A DNA stretch of 64,000 bases from Smittia aterrima (GCA_033063855.1 CP093831.1:14198001-14262000); one strand, 5' to 3'; positions 49,944-60,593 are shown, counted from the stretch's first letter. The notes: generated by a model from the sequence alone, not told the origin. A program made the numbers and translations.

Positions 49944-50445
49944 GACTAACACTTTGAATATCTAATTGAATTCAAATTTGAATTCAAGTTTCGAAGAAAA
50001 AATGACTCAAAATCAACTAGCGTCGCTTGAAACCGCGAGAGAACTGAAATGTCGCTTTGCACAGAGCGATTATAAGTTTTGCTTCTACTTCTCCCTCCCT
50101 CGCGACCTCACGTGCTTTAAAATTCTCAATTTTGCTTATTCTCGTAAAGAGCGTTATCAAAAGATTTTTTTAAATGAAAAAGTCGTCATTTGATTTCGCA
50201 TTCATATTTCCGGATTCATTTTTGAGCCGATTTTATTCTCATATCTCACATTTTGAATTTCAACTTTCAAATTTTAAAGTTGAGTGAGCGAAGAATGTTT
50301 ACCAAGAGATCTTGTTGATGATTATAAATATTGATCGAGTCTTTACAGATTCTGTAATGAAGAATGGAGTTTTTCAAGTGAAAGAGTTCTTGAGTGTGGA
50401 TAATATTAACATTTATTAGAATTAGAAAAACATATTTGAGCAAAA
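49944..50445. other. Intergenic region containing a cassette-flank sequence
   Basis: Promoter of the secreted peptidase, then (from about 50185) sequence that recurs at 54085 and 57310 downstream of the other LRR-BTB genes, for example the stretch with CATATTTCCGGATTC. This marks the outer edge of the duplicated cassette. Confidence 0.65.
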
Positions 50446-51555
50446 TTATTTATGGTAATGTTCAATCAATTTGTTCGAGTTTTTTAATGTTTCTTCGTAG
50501 GCTTGTCGTGCATCCAGCAACTTCTTCAATTTCTCTGGCTCCTCCATAAGTCTCTTGGAAAGCTGAACAGGAAACTTTATGGCAATCAGTTGAAACGCTT
50601 GTTCCTTGAGTTGTTGTAAAGCAAAACGATGGGCAAACATGAAACTTTCCCAAGCATTCGATTCGTCAAGTTGCTGGCTTATAATTTTCTCGTAGATCGA
50701 TTTCATGTCGGCAACTTTGAATTTCATAGCAATCTCAAAGTTTTCTTTCGCGTTGTCATCGTCAGGAATCTCTTTCATGTAAATAAAGTTCAGCAAAGCC
50801 TCAACCGCTTTCGAGCTGAAGTCTGGAATTGTGATTTGAGTTGCTTCGCTGTGTTCTTCGAAGATTTGTGCAAATAAAGTGTTTCGACTTCCTAAAACTG
50901 CTTTATGCCCTTTGAATTCCTTTCCGCCGGCTCTTACAACGACATCAGAGAATCTTCCGAAAACCCAAAGCTCTTTGACTGTTGATAAAACTGGCTTTTT
51001 GCACTTCTCGTCGATCAACTTCATCAAATCATCAAGAGAGTCTAAGGAATTTTCTCTTACTGGCCAGAAGCAAGCGTCAATGTTTGTGTTTATTCTAAGA
51101 TCCACGTAAACTTTTCGTCTTCCAATCAAAGGTTTCAGAAGCTCCGATGATGCAAATTCGATTTTGTTGTTTTTAAGCGAAACCACTCGTAACTTCGGCA
51201 TTTCGCTAAACAAATTATCCGGAATTGACTTCAATCCACTGCCAAGAATATCCAGCCGAACTAATCCCTTGAGTCCTGTTAAATCGTTTTTCGAAATTTC
51301 TTTGATATCAGTGTTCTTTAAAGCCAATAAAGTGAGATTAGGGAAGTGGTTGATGAGTCCTCGAGGGAAATACTTGATATTGGCACTAGTGAAATAGATG
51401 CACTCGACATCTCTGCGAGATTTTCCCGCCTCGTGAACTCCTTTGAAAGCCTTAATGACGTGATACTTCTCATTTATGACAACTTTCGATACTACGCATG
51501 AGTAGTGATCTGAGTTATAAGGACTTTTAAGAACAAACTCGCAATTGATCTCCAT
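50446..51555 (-). CDS. LRR-BTB fusion protein, copy 1
   Basis: Intronless frame of 369 residues. Residues 1-45 resemble the N-terminal cap of dipteran secreted LRR proteins (INCEF, then YSCVV, Cys5 and Cys20) but without a signal peptide. Residues about 45-165 form leucine-rich repeats (YFPRGLINHFPNLTLLAL, DLTGLKGLVRLDI, LFSEMPKLRVVSLKNNKI) ending with a cap-like VDLR-N--IDACFW. Residues about 202-300 are a BTB/POZ domain (FSDVVVRAGGKEFKGHKAVLGSRN, FIYMKEIPD). The C-terminus (300-369) looks like the helical BACK-like part of SPOP-type proteins. BTB proteins of this kind often serve as cullin-3 substrate adaptors, so the LRR could be the substrate-binding part; this is inference. Three near-identical copies occur here. 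Confidence 0.85.
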   Translation of the reverse strand: MEINCEFVLKSPYNSDHYSCVVSKVVINEKYHVIKAFKGVHEAGKSRRDVECIYFTSANIKYFPRGLINHFPNLTLLALKNTDIKEISKNDLTGLKGLVRLDILGSGLKSIPDNLFSEMPKLRVVSLKNNKIEFASSELLKPLIGRRKVYVDLRINTNIDACFWPVRENSLDSLDDLMKLIDEKCKKPVLSTVKELWVFGRFSDVVVRAGGKEFKGHKAVLGSRNTLFAQIFEEHSEATQITIPDFSSKAVEALLNFIYMKEIPDDDNAKENFEIAMKFKVADMKSIYEKIISQQLDESNAWESFMFAHRFALQQLKEQAFQLIAIKFPVQLSKRLMEEPEKLKKLLDARQAYEETLKNSNKLIEHYHK

Positions 51556-51766
51556 TTAAACAAATTTAATACTTTTTGTTATCACAAGAACCTTCTCCTT
51601 TGAAAATCTGACAAGAACTGAACAAAATTGCGGAACATTTGAATGTGTTTCGTAGTAAATACGAGTCGCGCTTGTAGTTGTGTGTGTTTCGGGATCGACA
51701 AAAACCGAGTCCAGTTAGAAAAAAAATGATTTGTCGTTAAGCTTTCATTTTTATTGCAATTTATTT

Positions 51767-54080
51767 TCACCAAATGCTGCATTTTGATTTTGAGTTCATT
51801 TGAGAATCAACCGAGCACTGAAAATCCTTCGAAAATTCTTCCGAATTGCTGAACGATCCAATGACTCGAAATCTATCAGGAGAATGATCTTCAAGAAGGA
51901 AAACTTTCTCGATAACTTCTAAAAATAAATTGAAACTTTAGAAGAGGAAAAAAGTTTTTAAGAAATTCTTGTTGATCGAACCTGGTCGGTAGACTGAACA
52001 CCAAGTCTGTGCCGCTGAAATCCAGAAAAGTTGATTTGTTGTGTAGTTAAGACCTGGCAACTTTGGTTCGACTCCGTTTTGTTCAACGAATTTCTTGTAA
52101 GCGAGATAAGCTTCTTTGATTCCTCCGTTGTCAGCGATGTTCTCTCCTTGTGTGTTGATTCCATTTAATGGAAGATTAACAGTTGGTTCAGTGTAGTTGT
52201 TGTATTGATCGATGAAACAACGAGCTTTCTCTAAATAAGAATTTTTTGTATCTTCCTCCCACCAATCAACGAGATTTCCATCTGAATCAAATTGACGTCC
52301 TTCATCATCAAATCCTTCAAACGAGAGTATGAGCTAAATCGTTTAAATATTAAGGAATTAAGATTAAATCTTACCATGAGTGATCTCATGTCCGATCACA
52401 AATCCGATAGCTCCATAGTTCATGTAACGAGGGCGATCAGCGGAGAAGAATTGACCTTGCAAAATGCCCGCTGGAAGTTCTTTAGAAAGAAGAAATAACT
52501 TTTAAATCCTAAATTGAATGTCCTACTCACGAATGCTGTTTTCACTAAAAGAATAGAAAGCATTGACAACGGCGACTTCTCCATGATTCTCCCAAGAGTC
52601 TTTTCTCACTGGTTTGCGTAAGCTTTGTAAAATCTTCTCCCTCGAAAACCTGCTGACATTAATTACAGCTTCAAAATAATTGTCTTCATTAATTGTAAGA
52701 TTCTTGTAATATTCGATCAGTTTTGATTCATCTAGAAGTTCATCGGGGGATCCAATGTGAGCTGTCATTTTCTCGGCTTTTCTCAAAGCTTCTGCTTTTG
52801 TTTTTTCGTCCATCCATTCGGTTTCTCGGAGGAGTTTTTGAATTTCTTCCTTTATCGAATCAACCATTTCCAGCGCAATCTTCTTTGATTCATTATTGAA
52901 ATACTTTTTAACGTAAAGTGCACTCGTTGCGATCGGTAAATATTCTAGAACATCCTCAGTACATGAAAGCCATCGCGGCTCAGAGTTTTCTACACCAGTA
53001 AGAGCTTTGATGAATTTGATTCTACCGTCGCGCATTTCCTTGTTGAGTAGATCAGCAACTGATAAGGTCGCGCGCCAAATCAAATAATTTACAATCACGC
53101 TTAAAGAAAATTATTAATCTCTTCTGAATTATTTTATTAAAATTGTTATTTTACCGATTTGAAGTTTTTTTCAGAAGACCGTAAACCTTTTCAACGATAA
53201 AAATAAAATCTGTCACAATTATTTCTTCAGTTTCTGCAACTTTGGGATTGAAAGGATGAAGCTCATTCAAGAATTTATACTGAAAATGAAATAAAATATT
53301 TACAGATTTCATTTGAGTTTGACATCATTTACCCAATCGTGGACTGGAAAAATGTGTTGGAACTCTTTGATTGACATTGGATTGTACTTGAGCGTAAGAT
53401 TTCTTCTTTCGGCAGCAGAATCTAAACTCAATTTCTTATCAGTTGACATCACTTGAAATAATTTTCCTCAAACCTTTGCAAGCTCCAATTCGAAACTTAA
53501 AACTTTTTTTGCTTCAACTTCAGCGTATGATCGATTGGCACCAAATAAAACTGCAGTGTCCACTTGAAGCTCATAATAAGCTTGAACAATTTTATCTTCT
53601 GTTCCATTTAACAAATACTCTTGATCAATTCCTAGATTCGGTTGGTCGACCTGTTAAAGATTTAATAGAATTCAAAATGTAATCAAATTAATTCGATTAC
53701 GAACATAAAACTTTCGTTTGCTTGAGTTTTTCAAATCAAATTCAATCGAAAAATCGAAAATGTGATCAGAACCAATGTTCACAGCTTCAAGCTTCCATAG
53801 CACTTTCTGCCAAGACCAAACGTTTTTCTTCCATTTCGTTTCTTCAACGATCGGCCAACCTCCCATTGACTTAATGATCTCTTTCATTGGCGTAAGTCCA
53901 GTTGACTCAATCAAATCTTCATTCATGCATGATGAGTAAAGTTTCTTGCAGTTTCTCTCAGGAACTTCATCATCTGCCGAAATCGGACTCTCGAGAGCCT
54001 CTCGCACTTGATACTTTAGTTTCACCTCCAATATTGAAAATTTCGTGCCTCACGCTCACAAGCTGCAGTTGAACAAGTTT
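51767..54080 (-). pseudogene. Broken secreted M13 peptidase, copy A
   Basis: Nearly all exons of the intact copy at 60594-63156 can be aligned (51767-51918, 51982-52314, 52375-52479, 52531-53099 and others up to 54080), including HEITHG and GENIADNGG. Three defects are visible. A 115-base deletion at 54040/54041 removes the conserved N-terminal Cys segment and shifts frame. A 7-base deletion near 53411 shifts frame again. The signal-peptide exon is missing because homology ends at 54080, where LRR-BTB 3' flank begins. No full-length peptidase can be made. It could still be transcribed. Confidence 0.85.
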
Positions 54081-54360
54081 CGTCATTAGATTTTGCATTT
54101 ATATTTCCGGATTCATTTTTGAGCCGATTTTATTCTCATATCTCACATTTTGAATTTCAACTTTCAAATTTTAAAGTTGAGTGAGCGAAGAACGTTTACT
54201 GAGAGATGTTGTTGATGATTATAAATATTGATCGAGTCTTTACAGATTCTGTAATGAAGAATGGAGTTTTTCAAGTGAAATAGAGTTCTTGAGTGTGGAT
54301 AATATTAACATTTATTAGAATTAGAAAAACATATTTGTGTAAAATTATTTATGTTAATAT

Positions 54361-55458
54361 TCAATCAATTATTTGTTCCGAGTTTTTTAATGTTTCTTCG
54401 TAGGCTTGTCGTGCATCCAGCAACTTCTTCAATTCACCTGGATCCTCCATAAGTCTCTTGGAAAGCTGAACAGGAAACTTTATGGCAATCAGTTGAAACG
54501 CTTGTTCCTTGAGTTGTTGTAAAGCAAAACGATGGGCAAACATGAAACTTTCCCAAGCATTCGATTCGTCAAGTTGCTGGCTTATAATTTTCTCGTAGAT
54601 CGATTTCATGTCGGCAACTTTGAATTTCATAGCGATCTCGAAGTTTTCTTTCGCGTTGTCATCGTCAGGAATCTCTTTCATGTAAATAAAGTTCAGCAAA
54701 GCCTCAACCGCTTTCGAGCTGAAACCTGGAATTGTGATTTGAGTTGTTTCGCTGTGTTCTTCGAAGATTTGTGAGAATAAAGTGTTTCGACTTGCTAAAA
54801 CTGCTTTGTGCCCTTTGAATTCCTTTCCGCCGGCTCTTACAACGACATCAGAGAATCTTCGGAAAACCCACAGTTCTTTGAAGAATGATATAACTGGCTT
54901 TTTGCACTTCTCGTCGATCAACTTCATCAGATCATCAAGAGAGTTTAATGAATTTTCTTCTCCTGGCCAGAATAGTGCATCAATGTTTGTGTTTTTTCTA
55001 AGATCCACTTTAACATTTCGTCTTCCAACAAAAGGTTTCAGAAGCTCCGATGATGCAAATTCGATTTTGTTATTTTTAAGTGAAACCACTCGTAACTTCG
55101 GCATTTCGGTAAACAAATCATCCGGAATTGACTTCAATCCACTGCCATTAATGTCCAGCCGAACTAATCCCTTGAGTCCTGTTAAATCGTTTTTCGAAAT
55201 TTCGTTGATATCAATGTTGATTAAAGCCAAATGAGTGAGATTAGGAAAGTGGTTGATGAGTCCTCGAGGGAAATACTTGATGTTGGCACTGGTGAAATAG
55301 AGTAACTTGACATCTCTGCGAGATTTTCCTGCTTCGTGAACTCCTTTGAAAGCCTTAATGACGTGATACTTCTCATTTATGACAGCTTTCGATACCATGC
55401 ACGTGTAGTGATTTGTATTATAAGGACTTTTAAGAACAAACTCGCAATTGATCTCCAT
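54361..55458 (-). CDS. LRR-BTB fusion protein, copy 2
   Basis: Intronless, 365 residues, same domain order as copy 1, with roughly nine of ten residues identical. Differences cluster in the LRR part and in the linker (for example ACFWPVREN in copy 1 against ALFWPGEEN here), while the BTB and C-terminal parts are almost unchanged. That pattern would fit a constant adaptor domain with a changing recognition domain. The 5' flank and an AACTGAACAAAA-type motif upstream are shared by all three copies. The frame is fully open despite the decayed peptidases on both sides. Confidence 0.85.
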   Translation of the reverse strand: MEINCEFVLKSPYNTNHYTCMVSKAVINEKYHVIKAFKGVHEAGKSRRDVKLLYFTSANIKYFPRGLINHFPNLTHLALINIDINEISKNDLTGLKGLVRLDINGSGLKSIPDDLFTEMPKLRVVSLKNNKIEFASSELLKPFVGRRNVKVDLRKNTNIDALFWPGEENSLNSLDDLMKLIDEKCKKPVISFFKELWVFRRFSDVVVRAGGKEFKGHKAVLASRNTLFSQIFEEHSETTQITIPGFSSKAVEALLNFIYMKEIPDDDNAKENFEIAMKFKVADMKSIYEKIISQQLDESNAWESFMFAHRFALQQLKEQAFQLIAIKFPVQLSKRLMEDPGELKKLLDARQAYEETLKNSEQIID

Positions 55459-55677
55459 TTAAACAAATTTAATATTTTTTGTTATCACGAGAACCTTCTC
55501 CTTTGAAAATCTGACAAGAACTGAACAAAATTGCGGAACATTTGAATGTATTTCGTAGTAAATACGAGTCGCGCTTGTAGTTGTGTGTGTTTCGGGATCG
55601 ACAAAACCGAGTCCAGGTAGAAAAAAGATGATTTGTCGTTAAGCTTTCATTTTTCAAAATTTTATTGCAATTTATTT

Positions 55678-57300
55678 TCACCAAATGCTGCATTTTGATT
55701 TTGAGTTCATTTGAGAATCAACCGAGCACTGAAAATCCTTCGAAAATTCTTCCGAATTGCTGAACGATCCAATGACTCGAAATCTATCAGGAGAATGATC
55801 TTCAAGAAGGAAAACTTTCTCGATAACTTCTAAAAATAAAAGTTAATGATAGTAATTTACTTAAAACAACAATAGTTCGAAGTTCGAACCTGGTCGGTAG
55901 ACTGAACACCAAGTCTGTGCCGCTGAAATCCAGAAAAGTTGATTTGTTGTGTAGTTAAGACCTGGTAGCTTTGGTTCGACTCCATTTTGTTCAACGAATT
56001 TCTTGTAAGCGAGATAAGCTTCTTTGATTCCTCCGTTGTCAGCGATGTTTTCTCCTTGTGTGTTGATTCCATTTAATGGAAGATTAACAGTTGGTTCAGT
56101 GTAGTTGTTGTATTGATCGATAATGCAACGAGCTTTCTCTAAATAAGAATTTTTTGTATCTTCTGCCCACCAATCAACGAGATTTCCATCTGAATCAAAT
56201 TGACGTCCTTCATCATCAAATCCTTCAAACGAGAGTATGAGCTAAATCGTTTAAATATTAAGGAATTAAGATTAAATCTTACCATGAGTGATCTCATGTC
56301 CAATCACAAATCCGATAGCTCCATAGTTCATGTAACGAGGGCGATCAGCGGAGAAGAATTGACCTTGCAAAATGCCCGCTGGCAGTTTTTTAGAAAGAAG
56401 AAATAAACTTTTAAATCTTAAATGTAATTTCCTACTCACGAATACTGTTTTCACTAAATGAATAGAAAGCATTGACAACGGCAACTTCTCCATGATTCTC
56501 CCAAGAGTCTTTTCTCACTGGTTTGCGTAAGCTTTGCAAAATCTTCTCCCTTAAAAACCTGCTGACATTAATTACAGCTTCGAAATAATTGTCTTCATTA
56601 ATTGTAAGATTCTTGTAGTATTCGATTCGTTTTGATTCGTCTAGAAGCTCATCGGGGGATCCAATGTGAGCTGTCATTTTCTCGGCTTTTCTCAAAGCTT
56701 CTGCTTTTGTTTTTTCGTCCATCCATTCGATTTCTCGGAGGAGTTTTTGAATTTCTTCCTTTATCGAATCAACCATTTCCAGCGCAATCTTCTTTGACTC
56801 ATTATTGAAATACTTTTTAACGTAAAGTGCACTCGTTGCGATCGGTAAATATTCTAGAACATCCTCAATGCATGAAAGCCATCTCGGCTCAGAATTTTCC
56901 ACTCCAGTAAGAGCTTTGATGAATTTGATTCTACCGTCGCGCATTTCCTTATTGAGTAGATCAGCAACTGATAGCGTTGCTCTCCAAATCAAATAATTTC
57001 CAACCTCCCATTGACTTAATGATCTCTTTCATTGGCGTAAGTCCAATTGACTCAATCAAATCTTCGTTCATGCATGCTGAGTAAAGCTTCTTGCAGTTTC
57101 TCTCAGGAACTTCATCATCTGCCGAAATCGGACTCTCGAGAGCCTCTCGCTCTTGATACTTTAGTTTCACTTCCAATATAGAAAATTCACTGACAAAACT
57201 TTTGTTAATAAAATTTCCACAAGCGAAGAGATAAAAATCTTCGCGTGGGTCAATCGACTAGTCAAGCCTTGCTAGAATATTTAACAAACTGCAGTTGAAC
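55678..57300 (-). pseudogene. Broken secreted M13 peptidase, copy B
   Basis: The 3' exons (55678-55829, 55890-56222, 56283-56387) and part of a middle exon (56440 to about 56999) match the intact copy. At 56999/57000 the sequence jumps directly to the N-terminal exon, deleting about 0.77 kb with several exons. In the N-terminal part a GAG codon has become TAG (57258-57260), and a further small deletion and an altered junction near 57290 are present. The acceptor before the zinc-motif exon has changed from AG to AA (plus strand 56388-56389). Clearly non-functional as a peptidase. Confidence 0.87.
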
Positions 57301-57652
57301 AAGTTTCGTCATTAGATTTTGCATTCATATTTCCGGATTCATTTTTGAGCCGATTTTATTCTCATATCTCACATTTTGAATTTCAACTTTCAAATTTTAA
57401 AGTTGAGTGAGTGAAGAACGTTTAGGGAGAGAACTTGTTGATTATAAATATTGATTTAGGCTTGAAACCAATCGCCAATAGATTGAGAATAATCAATGAA
57501 AAAAGTTTTGAAGATTCTGTAATAAAGAAAGGAGTTTTTCAAGTGAAATGTAGTTCTTGAGTATAGATTGTGGATAATATTACCATTTATTAGTTAGAAA
57601 AACATTTTTGTGCAAAACTATTCGTGTAATCAATAATTCAATCAATTAGAAT

Positions 57653-58741
57653 CTATTTGTTTAAGTTTTTTAATGTTTTTTCGTAGACTTGTCGTGCATC
57701 CAGCAACTTCTTCAATTTCTTTGGATCCTCCATAAGTCTCTTGCATAGGTCATCAGGAAACTTTTCTGCAATCAGTTGAAACGCTTGTTCCTTGAGTTGT
57801 TGTAAAGCAAAACGATGGGCAAACATGAAACTTTCCCAAGCATTCGATTCGTCAAGTTGCTGGCTTATAATTTTCTCGTAGATCGATTTCATGTCGGCAA
57901 CTTTGAATTTCACAGCAATCTCAAAGTTTTCCTTCGCGTTGTCATCGTCAGGAATCTCTTTCATGTAAATAAAGTTCAGCAAAGCCTCAACCGCTTTCGA
58001 GCTGAAGCCTGGAATTGTGATTTGAGTTGCTTCGCTGTGTTCTTCGACGATTTGGGAAAATAATGTATTTCGACTTGCTAAAACTGCTTTATGCCCTTTG
58101 AATTCCTTTCCGCCAGCTCTTACAACGACATCAGAGTATCTTCGAAAAACCCACAGTTCTTCGATGAATGACATAACTGGCTTGTTGCACTTCTCGTCGA
58201 TCAACTTCATCAAATCATCAAGAGAGTTTAATGAATTAAATGAGCCTCCTGGCCAGAAGCAAGCGTCAATGTTTGCGTTATTTCTAAGATCCACATAAAC
58301 ATTTCGTTTTCCAACAAAAGATTTCAGAAGCTCCGATGATGCAAATTCGATTTTGTTGTTTTGAAGTGATACCACTCGTAACTTCGGCATTTCGGTAAAC
58401 AAATCATCCGGAATTGACTTCAATCCACTGCCAATAATGTCCAGCCGAACTAAATTCTTTAGTCCTGTTAAATCGTTTTTCGAAATTTCGTTGATATCAA
58501 TGTTCATTAAAGTCAAACAAATGAGATTAGGAAAGTGGTTGATGAGTCCTCGAGGAAAATAATTGATCTTGGCACTGTTAATTTGAACTCGTACAATGTC
58601 TTTGTTAGATTTTCCTGCTTCGTGCACTCCTTTGAAAGCCTTAATGACGTGATACTTCTCATTTATAACAGCTTTCGATACTACGCACGAGTAGTGATTA
58701 TTATTAGGACTTTCAGGATAAAATTCGCAGTTGATCTCCAT
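57653..58741 (-). CDS. LRR-BTB fusion protein, copy 3
   Basis: Intronless, 362 residues. It is the most divergent of the three copies: the N-terminal cap, LRR face and BTB linker carry substitutions and small indels (NCEFYPESPNNNHYSC, an extra GSF near residue 165, and a changed C-terminal end), but the domain order is unchanged and the frame is open. The BTB core FSDVVVRAGGKEF reads YSDVVVRAGGKEF here. The peptidase that should precede it is intact but displaced by the repeat insertion to its right. Confidence 0.85.
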   Translation of the reverse strand: MEINCEFYPESPNNNHYSCVVSKAVINEKYHVIKAFKGVHEAGKSNKDIVRVQINSAKINYFPRGLINHFPNLICLTLMNIDINEISKNDLTGLKNLVRLDIIGSGLKSIPDDLFTEMPKLRVVSLQNNKIEFASSELLKSFVGKRNVYVDLRNNANIDACFWPGGSFNSLNSLDDLMKLIDEKCNKPVMSFIEELWVFRRYSDVVVRAGGKEFKGHKAVLASRNTLFSQIVEEHSEATQITIPGFSSKAVEALLNFIYMKEIPDDDNAKENFEIAVKFKVADMKSIYEKIISQQLDESNAWESFMFAHRFALQQLKEQAFQLIAEKFPDDLCKRLMEDPKKLKKLLDARQVYEKTLKNLNK

Positions 58742-58909
58742 TTAAAGAAATTTAATATTTTTTGTTATCACGAGAACCTTCTCCTTTGAAAATCTGATGA
58801 GAACTGAACAAAATTGCGGAAAATTTGAATGTGTTTCGTAGTAAATACGAGCCATGCTTGTAGTTGTGTGTGTTTCGGGATCGACAAAACTCCAGATAGA
58901 AATAAGTAG

Positions 58910-60568
58910 CAGTTCGTAACGACCCTACGCTTACTGTAGGGTTTTTTATCCGTTGGACTAGTTACAGGGGGTGAGACTTTACTGGGTTAACTGATCAAAA
59001 ATGAATCTAATCTGTGGAGCTTGGATTTTCTGATATTGTTCTAGCTCCAAAGCGAAATAAGTTTCACTTTGAGCTAACCAGAGGTGGATCCAATGGGTGA
59101 AGCTTGGATTTTCTAGGATTGTTTGCTTAATCTCGACCAGCTAAACATTTTTTGTGAACATCTCAATGCTCTAATTCCAAAAGAAGTTTCACTTGACGCT
59201 GGTCAAAGTTGAACTCATATCTGATCCAGCTCTGGGATACACAGATTCGTTCAATCACGCTGAACATTTCTTGTGTGTCAGCGGAAATGTTCATCAAACT
59301 GAATAAATCGAAAAAATTAAAAAAAAATTGTATGGAAGTCACCAGACTCGGGCACGTGGCCCGAACCACTTGAGCTGTCAAATCCATCTTCAAACCTGCT
59401 CGTCTCATCTATAAATAGAACCAAATTGACTGAAATCAGAAGGAGCTAGCTGCTTCCGTTCTCGAGAAAATCGAATCACAAGCAAAAATCAACTTTTTGT
59501 ATGGAGATTCCAGGTTTCGGGTCATTGTGCCTGATCCTGATGAGCTAGCGAAAAATCCAAACAAGTGGCAGTAGCAGTTCTTACCGAACTTACTGTAGGG
59601 TTTTTCATCCTCTGGATGAACTGGTTACAGGGGACATTTTACTTGGTTTGTTTACCGAAGTTTCACTTTGAGCTCACCAGAGGTGGATCCAATGAGTGGA
59701 GCTTGGATTTTCTGGGATTTATCTCTTAGTCGTGACCAGTTAAACATTTCTTGTGAAGAACTCAATGCTCTAGCTCTAAAGGGAACGAAGTTCCACTTTG
59801 AGCTCACCAGAGGTGGATCCAATGAGTGGAGCTTGGATTTTCTGGGATTTATCTCTTAGTCGTGACCAGTTAAACATTTCATGTAAAGAACTCAATGCTC
59901 TAGCTCTAAAGGGAACGAAGTTCCACTTCCAGAGATGGATCCAATGTGTGGAGCTTGGATTTTCTGGGATTTATTGCTTTGTCAAGTCGAGCTGATCATT
60001 TTATGTGAACAACTCAATGCTCTAACTCCAAAGAGAACGAAGTTTCACTTGGCGCTGGCAAGAGGTGGACCCAGATCTGGTCAGCTATAAGATCCATGCA
60101 CTCGATTCAACAAGTGGATCATTTCTTGTGAACAAGTCACAGCTGAAATGTGCTTCCGTTTTCGAGAAAACGTATTTCAAATCTAAAAATCGACTTTTTG
60201 TATGGAGATTCCAGGTTTTGGGCCCGTGGGCCCGATCCTGATGAGCTAGCCAAAAATCCTCAAAAGTTGTTTTTCGTATTTAATTTCTCTATCGACTGGT
60301 GAAGAAATTAATTCGCTAGCTCATCGCGTTCGCGAGTTATCTCAATCACGGAAGACGGACCACGGAAGACGGAAGACGGACCACGGACAAAGCGATCACA
60401 ATAGGGTGTTCCATCCTTCGGATGAAAAACCCTAAAAATCAGCTTTTTCTATTTTCAATCTCTATCGACTAGTGAAGAAATCAACTCGCTAGCTCATTGC
60501 GTTCGATAGTTATTTCAATCACGGACGACAGACGACAGACCACGGACAAAGCGACCATAAAAGGGTGT
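58910..60568. repeat. Insertion of higher-order tandem repeats
   Basis: Copies 1 and 2 of the cassette have about 30 bases between the LRR-BTB 5' flank and peptidase 3' end at the place where this copy has 1.66 kb. The insert has two roughly 0.67-kb units (starting near 58920 and 59585; shared ACTTACTGTAGGGTTTTT and later GTATGGAGATTCCAGG). Nested within are about 130-base direct repeats beginning near 59658, 59788, 59918 and 60039 (ACCAGAGGTGGATCCAATG). Hairpin-forming motifs (CATCC...GGATG with AGGG/CCCT) and short GGAAGACGGACCACGG-type repeats lie toward the right end. No coding capacity recognised. Confidence 0.85.
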
Positions 60569-60593
60569 TTTCATTTTAATTGCAATTTATTTT

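Noticed and set aside
51958..52164. Frame with a MESTHKE-type start inside peptidase copies (also 55857-56072, 60718-60981, 63675-63890)
   Set aside because: It is an out-of-frame reading of the exon that encodes GENIADNGG; its repetition follows peptidase duplication.
50446..58741. LRR-BTB copies as assembly duplicates of one gene
   Set aside because: The copies differ at many positions and indels in both LRR and flank, and their neighbouring peptidases carry different lesions, so they are real paralogues.
59668..59995. Repeated short frames with a common peptide pattern
   Set aside because: They are readings of the 130-base tandem repeat; the frame follows the repeat, not a gene.
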